The position numbers and the translations under genes are program-made. Positions 58,857 through 64,000 of a DNA stretch of 64,000 nt are shown here, piece after piece. Origin of the DNA: Cyclina sinensis. Lineage: Eukaryota > Mollusca > Bivalvia > Venerida > Veneridae. Position 1 is the stretch's first letter. Each line of letters starts with the position of its first letter. The notes beneath the pieces are model-generated. The model had not been told where the DNA came from and made no database searches. It worked only from the letters and a program-made list of their open reading frames with translations. The DNA lies in NCBI GenBank assembly GCA_012932295.1, contig JAAONU010000009.1, forward strand, positions 9,713,535 through 9,777,534, in the 5' to 3' direction.

Positions 58857-59175
58857 AAACAAGAGGGCTATCGATATTACATTTACATTTTCTAAATTCA
58901 GATTTTCAAAGATCCCATATTTAACAAAAATAAAACCCATTGGACAGAGCCAATTTTGATCTAGCAGCTTGTCTTTGAAGCAAAATGTTGACAGAAATCT
59001 ATTTTAGCTTTGGCTGTCATTTTGTGCAACGGAGTGGACCCATTTGAGCAATCTTAATAGAGGGCTATAATTATATAAGAATAATTTCTGTGAAATTTAG
59101 TGGAAAATGATCTTGAAGCTTATGAGATAATGTTGTTTGAATCTTTGTCTATATCTAGCTTTTGCAGCCCTTTAG
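58857..59175 (+). mobile_element. Left fragment of a pearl-like element
   Basis: AACAAGAGGGCTATCGAT is a diverged cap. The following blocks (ACCCATTGGACAGAGCCAAT, GGAGTGGACCCATTTGAGCA, AATCTTAATAGAGGGCTATA) match the 300-bp core of the element at 20261-22299. The right part is missing. Confidence 0.55.
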
Positions 59176-60029
59176 TTTAAACTTATTTATTTTACATCCA
59201 TTGGGAGTTATGAGACTTTATGGATGAATTATCTTCTATATAATTATGTGATGTCACAGTGACATCTATACTTTTTCCATTTGTTAAATATGAAAATATG
59301 AACAACTATTTTTTTCAAGGAGTATATATATCTTCTTTGATAGAAAATTATTCATTCAAATGAATGGAATAATTAAATTCCAATGTTTATGTATGAATAA
59401 GTGCCAGCACAAACAACAACAAAAACAGAAATATAAATAAGATTGAATGATGAAGATTATGTAAGATACCTTCACGTAAAAGAAAAACAGATTCTTTCAA
59501 CCCAACAATCCGCAACTTGGGTTATAAAATAATGTGATTCATATTTTCTTTATTGTATTGAATGCTGAAAATTACTTCTACTAGTAACCGAAAAACTGTT
59601 TTAATTTTGCATTGAGAATTTAACTTGACAACCTTTTTTTTAAGAACTGGAGTATAAGTTAACGGCCCCTATAAAAGATAATGCTTCGGACACCACTGGT
59701 GATATCTTTTTCTTGACAAGATTTTACAACATAAAATTCTATTTTGATAATAGATTGATACACAACAAACTCATCAGGGAATTCTGCACGATATCGTTAC
59801 ATAACTAGGGTAATCGCACTTTGTGGGGATACAAAGTTATAAAGGGTTATAAATCTATCTACTTGCAGATTAGTGATTTCTTGGTGGTTAATCAACAACA
59901 CATTTTCTATTTCCGTACTTTGATCATCCAGACGGACACTACTTTATGACACCTCATCTTTTGATCAGTAACATGATTTATCAGCTGAGAGGGTCATTCA
60001 TCGGTCTCTTGACCAATGATCTTGTACTA
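59176..60029. other. Non-coding, nothing recognised
   Basis: AT-rich unique sequence without exons or repeat structure that I can support. Confidence 0.45.
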
Positions 60030-60211
60030 CACACGTGATATATCTTTAATTGGTTCCTAAATATAAGATCAGACCACACGTGATATATCTTTAATTTGGT
60101 TCCTAAATATAAGATCAGACCACACGTGATATATCTTTCTTTGGTTCCTAAATATAAGATCAGACCACACGTGATATATCTTTAATTTGGTTCCTAAATA
60201 TAAGATCAGAC
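60030..60211 (+). repeat. Four tandem 45-46-bp units, each with a CACGTG E-box
   Basis: Units start near 60030, 60075, 60121 and 60166. Each reads CACACGTGATATATCTTTAA then TTTGGTTCCTAAATATAAGA and TCAGAC, with very few differences. The E-box palindrome ACACGTG is conserved in all four. Confidence 0.9.
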
Positions 60212-60667
60212 CTTTGATATAGATTAAAGATAATTTTCCATCAAATACTCCCTACTGAAATTCACATTACCTCATTAATTCCTTACACGTGCTCTTCTAA
60301 TAAAAGAAGTAATAACACCGCATGTAATAATACCTTATTTTCTAAATAGTTACACCAAACTTTTTTATATATAAACAATCGATTTTGGGACGTTTATCAA
60401 AAAGGATAATTAATGCCTTGTACATTTATATGAGTATTTTGATTGCTTTGACATTTTGAAATTTTTGAAAACTATAACTACCTTCCAGACATATTGAATT
60501 GACATTTTAGTGTATAGCATTGTCTTTTGGATCTCTATCAAATTTGTTCAGATTATATCCGTGTAGTTGCTATTTTCTCCACCCGACAGTCACGTGTTTT
60601 AATTATGATATATTGTTACGGTCTAGTGCACACTTTCGATAATTGTATAAAAACAACCTCTGACATC
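60212..60667. other. Non-coding, nothing recognised
   Basis: AT-rich unique sequence upstream of the SINE pair. Confidence 0.4.
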
Positions 60668-60676
60668 GATTCTTTG

Positions 60677-60971
60677 GGAGCGGATGTGGTCCAGTGGTAA
60701 CGCGCTGGACTGGTATACCAGGGGTCCCGAGTTCGATCCCCCGCTCCTCCACTAACATTACTAATAGTCTTTCGGATTAGACGTTAAACCGAGGTCCCAT
60801 GTATCAGTGCTATACGCTGAGCATGTAAAAGAACCAGAAGTGTCTCTGGAATGGGATGCTTTCTGTATCTTGCACTACCCCCATAACATAAAATAACTAA
60901 TCTCTCCAGGGGGCGTCGGTCATATGGGCAACCGGTACCGACGATAAATAAGCTTAAATAGATAGAAAATA
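60677..60971 (+). mobile_element. tRNA-derived SINE, copy A
   Basis: The tRNA-related head begins GGAGCGGATGTGGTCCAGTG (A-box TGGTCCAGTGG) with a B-box GTTCGATCC and a matching CCGCTCC acceptor arm. The body has a conserved-core-like GAGACGTTAAACCGAGG-type segment (here TTAGACGTTAAACCGAGGTC). The 3' part carries a CGTCGGT...ACCGACG hairpin and a TAGA-rich tail. GATTCTTTGG flanks both sides. Confidence 0.75.
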
Positions 60972-60984
60972 GATTCTTTGGCTA

Positions 60985-61276
60985 GGAGCGGATGTGGTCC
61001 AGTGGTAATCTGCTGGACTGGTATACCAGGGGTCCCAAGTTCGATTCCCCGCTCCTCCACTAGCATTACTAATAGTCTCACGGATGAGACGTTAAACCGA
61101 GGTTTCATGTATCAGTGCTATACACTGAGCTTGTAAAAGAACCAGGGGTGTCTCTGGAATGGGATGCTTTCTGTATCTTGCACTACCCCCATAACATAAA
61201 ATAACTAATCTGTTCAGGGGGCGTCGGTCATATGGGCAACCGGTACCGACGGTAAATAAGCTCAAATAGATAGATA
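60985..61276 (+). mobile_element. tRNA-derived SINE, copy B
   Basis: Nearly identical to copy A (head GGAGCGGATGTGGTCCAGTG, core GATGAGACGTTAAACCGAGG, same 3' hairpin) with an (ATAG)n tail. It is flanked by GATTCTTTGGCT at 60972-60983 and 61277-61288. The 308-bp spacing gives a head-to-tail pair. Confidence 0.75.
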
Positions 61277-61283
61277 GATTCTT

Positions 61284-61340
61284 TGGCTCAGTGGTTAGAG
61301 CGTAGGCGTGTCACGCGGGAGATCGGCGTTTTGATTTATC
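61284..61340 (+). repeat. tRNA-Asp-like fragment
   Basis: TGGCTCAGTGGTTAGAGCGT resembles an A-box and TGTCACGCGGGAGATCGGCG contains an Asp-type (GTC) anticodon loop. The B-box is degenerate (GTTTTGATT) and the acceptor stem is absent, so this is a tRNA pseudogene or SINE head, not a working tRNA. Confidence 0.45.
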
Positions 61341-61344
61341 GAAG

Positions 61345-61990
61345 TTAAAGAAACTGAAAATTTAAAAATAGATTACGCTAATAGATCATACTTTTTCAAG
61401 ACCAATTTACAAAAGAAGCCCTAGGATATTATACCTTTCGTTCAAATGTAAAAAAGATCATATTAAACCTTTCTGGGCAGCTAAGGTTTAATTCTGTTAG
61501 CAACACATTCAAAGGGGTAACCAGCTGTTTAGTAACTGTTTATCTTTGCCATGTTATTACAGACATAGAAATGGTATTTAGGTCTTTGATATAAATTCTT
61601 TTTAATTTTTTTAAGAGAAGCGTAAGCAATGGATTTTCCGCGGATCTCCATAAATACTGATTAAAAGTAGCTGTTCTCAAATTGATAAAATTGTATCTGA
61701 ATTAATCAATTATCAACATTCTCACCTGATTCAGGGTAACGCGATTTTAATCCTGCAATATTTTTTTACTTTACTCAGAATCTTGGAGAAGGGAATGAAG
61801 GAACATTTTCTCCTTTAAAAATAGATTGACAAATGACAACTTCATTATGTAAAATATCTAAAATATGTTGCATTTTTGGATGAAGTACTTTTTGTGTGTG
61901 TATGCGGGGTGGGGGTGGGATTTAGGCAAGTAACCATAACCGCTCATCGGATTTTGAAGAAACTTTAGAGGAATAATTAATTATAAGCAA
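61345..61990. other. Non-coding, nothing recognised
   Basis: No exons or repeats that I can support. Confidence 0.4.
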
Positions 61991-62300
61991 GAGTAGTTAT
62001 GCATATTTCCGTCGTTTTCCGGTCGAATGTTTTTTAGCGAAGGTACTGTCTATGATTTGTGCAAATTTGGATACAGCTGGGCATATCTCCATAACTGCTG
62101 GTTATATTTTGACGAAACTTCACACCGATAATCATAAGCAAGTGTAATTACGTGTGTTACTGACTTATACTGGTCGGGTGATTTCTAGCAGAGTTGCATC
62201 CCTTGACTTTTTTTTAAATTTGAATTTCGTTGGGCATATTTCCTCAGCCGTTAGTTGGATTTTGAGGAAACTGCACAGCGCTGATCATGACCAAGTATTC
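61920..62300 (+). repeat. Diverged two- or three-unit tandem repeat, about 160 bp
   Basis: Units share GGGCATAT-TCC-TAAC/CAGC, TGGATTTTGA-GAAACT, CACA-CG-TAATCAT and AAGCAAG. The 117-codon frame at 62154-62507 crosses this repeat and the next feature and has no domain. Confidence 0.45.
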
Positions 62301-62345
62301 TTCAAGGTTAATGTCATGTTGGGGAGACATGTTTCAAAAACAATC

Positions 62346-62480
62346 TACAGTGGAACTTTCGAAAACCGAACACCTTTGGGACCAGCCAAAAAGTTCGGAT
62401 TTTGGAAGTTTCCGGAATTCAGAAGTCCGAATGATCTGGACAAGTACAGGTGCCGAACACAAGTGGTTCTCTATGATAGT
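62346..62480 (+). repeat. Possible pogo/Tigger-like terminal fragment
   Basis: TACAGTGGAACTTTCGAAAA followed by CCGAACACCTTTGGGACC resembles the ends of pogo-type elements, which begin CAGT-GAACC-TCG, and sits at a TA dinucleotide. Only one end is visible. Confidence 0.3.
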
Positions 62481-62499
62481 GAATGCAGTCAGTATTGTT

Positions 62500-64000
62500 T
62501 AGCGTAACAGCGTAAGTATGTTTTCAAATACATATACATGTATATTATATTATGTGCAAACACGTTTCCATATACAAAGCTACAATTTGCATACCATTAA
62601 AAACAGACAAGTATTTCATAAAATGCCAAAATTTAATGATGTTTTTATTTGCTCAATTTTGCTGTCTTCACCAATCGCCTTTCAAATTATAAAAGTTTGA
62701 AAAAAAATCGCCAATTACAATAACCAACACGTTGGCCAATGCTGGTTAATTAATTACGCTTTTTTAGGCACCCAAATTACAATTTAATCCTTAAAGTTTC
62801 TTGTAGCAAACACCTGTCATTAATCCACTAATCATCGCTTTGATTATTTACCGCTATTTAACTGTCCATATATCCGGCTGCATTTCAATCATGAATTGAC
62901 AACTTTATATTCTAACGCGTCAAAATAAACGGTCACCGCTAATTGGTAAACAACAGATACAAACGTGAAATTTTTGCCGCAGGGTTTGCGATGTTGGGTC
63001 TGTCTTTTGCACTTTTTTATTTTTCCGGTATAGTTAAAAATATTGTTATCTAGAATAGCAATGTCCCTAGACTGACTATTATAACAGTTTAAATGGATTA
63101 ATAACCCCACTGTGCCTTTATATATTTCCCTCTTTCTCTGTAAATATGTATCCTTCCATATCTTATTATTTCAGGAAAATCTTGATATCCTTTCGTTCAC
63201 GTGCACTTCTCTCTCTTCTTCCCCCGCCCACCTCATACCTTAACAAATAAATGTTCCTAATGATGTATTGTCTGTCGTTTTTGATTTTTGATCAGTTAAA
63301 AAAAAGTGAGTTCTGCTGTAGCTCAAAAAAAGAAATTTTGTTAATATTTCATTAAAATTTTCAGAACGTTCTCGAAATTTCAAGCGATTTAAAAAAACTT
63401 AATTTCCTCATTCCGTTTAGTTTGGGTTAGTTTTTCAGGAAGTTTTTTTTGTGTAATTGCTTGAAATATTCCTTAACAATCATACACGTATTAAACATGT
63501 TGTTTTGATAATAAATTTGTAAACATTGATTAAATTTGCAATGAGTGGAATTATACTTTCTCAAAAACTTCTTGTTGAACCTTTGAAGAAGATTGCGACT
63601 TGTGATTTGGAGTATAATTTCATTAGAAATTGATTTGTGGGAGATAACTTGTGGACATTTGAGATATACAGCTGGAAGATTTTCTGAACAGTAACGGGAC
63701 TAAATTATTGGAGTGGAAGTAAGTTCGCAAAATACTAGGATATCTTTCAGTAAATGGACACTTGTGTTAAGCCTCGTCCGTGCAGGTTAAATATATATTA
63801 TTTACTTTTCACTAACTATTATAGAACATTGTGAAACTGAAAAATACTTATAAAATTTTCTCTGCTGAATTATAGGTTGGCAAAGTTGGTGTTTCCTTCC
63901 ACATATTGCCATTTCTATAACAATCTTTCAAGAGCAATGTTTCCAGGTACATTTAAACTCATTTTCCAGTAACTAAAATCGACTAACTCTTGAACATTTC
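62500..64000. other. Non-coding, nothing recognised
   Basis: AT-rich sequence with short chance frames on both strands. No splice-bounded exon, RNA gene or clear repeat is visible to the window end. Confidence 0.45.

Noticed and set aside
60677..60752. Functional tRNA gene
   Set aside because: Acceptor arm pairs, but the anticodon stem has a mismatch and the T-stem does not close; the following SINE body explains it.
60920..61108. 62-codon - frame
   Set aside because: Antisense to the SINE pair.
62154..62507. 117-codon + frame
   Set aside because: Crosses a diverged tandem repeat and a transposon-end-like fragment; no domain or splice support.

Overview
The window looks like animal nuclear DNA, most likely from a marine bivalve mollusc. 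It is AT-rich (read by eye), with short exons bounded by GT/AG splice sites, long introns filled with repeats, a Ty3/Gypsy integrase, a 5'-truncated LINE and tRNA-derived SINEs. It also holds many copies of tandem-core elements with (ACGG)n tracts, as described for bivalve 'pearl'/CvA elements. The assignment rests on this repeat content, not on a database match. There is no operon, bacterial gene, rRNA gene or CRISPR array.

Layout. 1-2.3 kb: the 3' half of a decayed Ty3/Gypsy pol gene (integrase and tail), with a cluster of four related inverted 14-mers just downstream. 2.7-20 kb: mostly unique non-coding DNA. It contains small tandem repeats, a promoter-like motif cluster near 5.7-6.0 kb, and a possible TATA promoter with a first coding exon at 13.9-14.5 kb on the + strand. 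20.3-23.6 kb: a pearl-like element and a 47-bp tandem array carrying a 215-bp MITE. 

24.2-42.7 kb (perhaps to 49.9 kb), - strand: the only cellular protein-coding gene I can support well. Its exons at 42.5, 40.4, 35.7, 26.8, 25.4-26.4 and 25.1 kb join in compatible splice phases. They would encode a protein of about 600 residues or more, with a helical N-terminal half and a polar Ser/Lys-rich C-terminal half containing a four-fold 12-residue repeat. I could not identify it securely. Its introns are almost entirely repeats: pearl-like elements (27.4-31.0, 33.6-35.6, 35.9-36.8, 37.9-40.3 and 41.6-42.3 kb, several nested), a 2.3-kb satellite of 24-bp units (31.4-33.6 kb), and MITEs.

44-50 kb: G-rich tracts, a MITE with terminal inverted repeats of about 35 bp, and a pearl-like region containing an inverted second copy and a tRNA-derived SINE. 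50.46-55.22 kb, - strand: a LINE bounded by 10-bp target-site duplications, whose 3' UTR holds a 3.2-kb minisatellite of 23-bp units. 56.2-58.0 kb: a compound repeat rich in TGCCAGTTGCCAA. 58-64 kb: dispersed repeats, a four-copy 46-bp repeat carrying an E-box, two SINEs at the same target sequence, and unannotated DNA.

The most notable items are the LINE with an internal minisatellite, the repeated 'cap + tandem core + ACGG + hairpin' design shared by several unrelated core sequences, and the multi-exon gene spread through these repeats.
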